From positions 25,206,611 through 25,270,610 of the forward strand of contig NC_023754.2 in the NCBI RefSeq assembly GCF_000499845.2: 64,000 nucleotides of DNA, read 5' to 3'. This document shows positions 63,881 through 64,000 of the stretch, piece after piece; positions within the stretch are counted from its first letter, which is position 1, and every line of letters starts with the position of its first letter. The DNA is from Phaseolus vulgaris. Its lineage: Eukaryota; Streptophyta; Magnoliopsida; Fabales; Fabaceae. The notes beneath the pieces are model-generated. The model did no database searches, was not told where the DNA came from, and was given only the letters and a program-made list of their open reading frames with translations. The position numbers and the translations under genes were made by a program.

Positions 63881-64000
63881 GGACTTGCCTCTCAGGCTTC
63901 TTAAATTCTTTTGTTTTTTTTAACAAAACATTTTTTAGATTTGGGTGAAGTAACGAGAGAAATAGAGAATGAGAAAAAATAGTGCATAATACAGATGGTA

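Overview
This is nuclear DNA from a flowering plant. The genes are split by many GT-AG introns, the spacers are strongly AT-rich, and LTR retrotransposon debris sits both inside and between genes. The protein families point to a eudicot, and a legume (Phaseolus/Vigna type) is the best guess, mainly because of the NFR1/CERK1-like LysM receptor kinase. The species cannot be fixed from the sequence alone. Every multi-exon model below was built by hand from splice sites and checked for phase continuity from start to stop.

Layout: (1) 233-749 (-), the 5' end of a STRUBBELIG-type LRR receptor kinase that runs off the left edge. (2) About 1.0-6.0 kb, gene-poor AT-rich DNA. (3) 6349-18304 (+), malonyl-CoA decarboxylase in 15 exons; its last intron holds a 6.7-kb palindromic Ty3/gypsy-like element. 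(4) 19395-21277 (-), the Rubisco assembly chaperone RbcX, convergent with the decarboxylase and including a 17-nt microexon. (5) 22401-27898 (+), a LysM receptor kinase of the NFR1/CERK1 clade. (6) 31499-35549 (+), a KDM3-type JmjC histone demethylase. (7) 36622-37920 (-), an intronless plastid-type membrane protein of the At4g22030-like family. (8) 40337-45781 (+), a GT14/DUF266 glycosyltransferase. (9) 48117-50017 and 52993-55112 (-), two tandem DUF1068 (ELMO/NKS1-type) genes. (10) 55539-56777, a 1.24-kb solo LTR with a perfect 5-bp target duplication. (11) 57936-60230 (-), an E-class PPR protein. (12) 61277-63792 (-), a YggS/PROSC-type PLP homeostasis protein.

The genes do not form one pathway. 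They are housekeeping and signalling genes: malonyl-CoA turnover, Rubisco assembly, PLP homeostasis, organelle RNA processing, two Golgi-associated families and chromatin demethylation. Their order is informative. From memory, MCD, RbcX1, a DUF1068 gene and this PPR protein are near neighbours at Arabidopsis At4g04320-At4g04370, while a JmjC gene, a GT14 gene and a YggS gene are neighbours at At1g11950-At1g11930. The window looks like an ancestral block that was fractionated between those two loci.

The most unusual structure is the foldback retroelement in the last decarboxylase intron. It is a truncated gag fragment flanked by two LTR-plus-leader arms in inverted orientation, about 2.7-3.2 kb each, and one arm has lost its promoter. 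Other points worth a second look are a 53-bp piece of the glycosyltransferase's first exon at the 5' end of the PPR gene, a copy of the demethylase's 5' leader region 20 kb away, competing splice acceptors in the receptor kinase and the demethylase, and a W-box-like cluster in the solo LTR.
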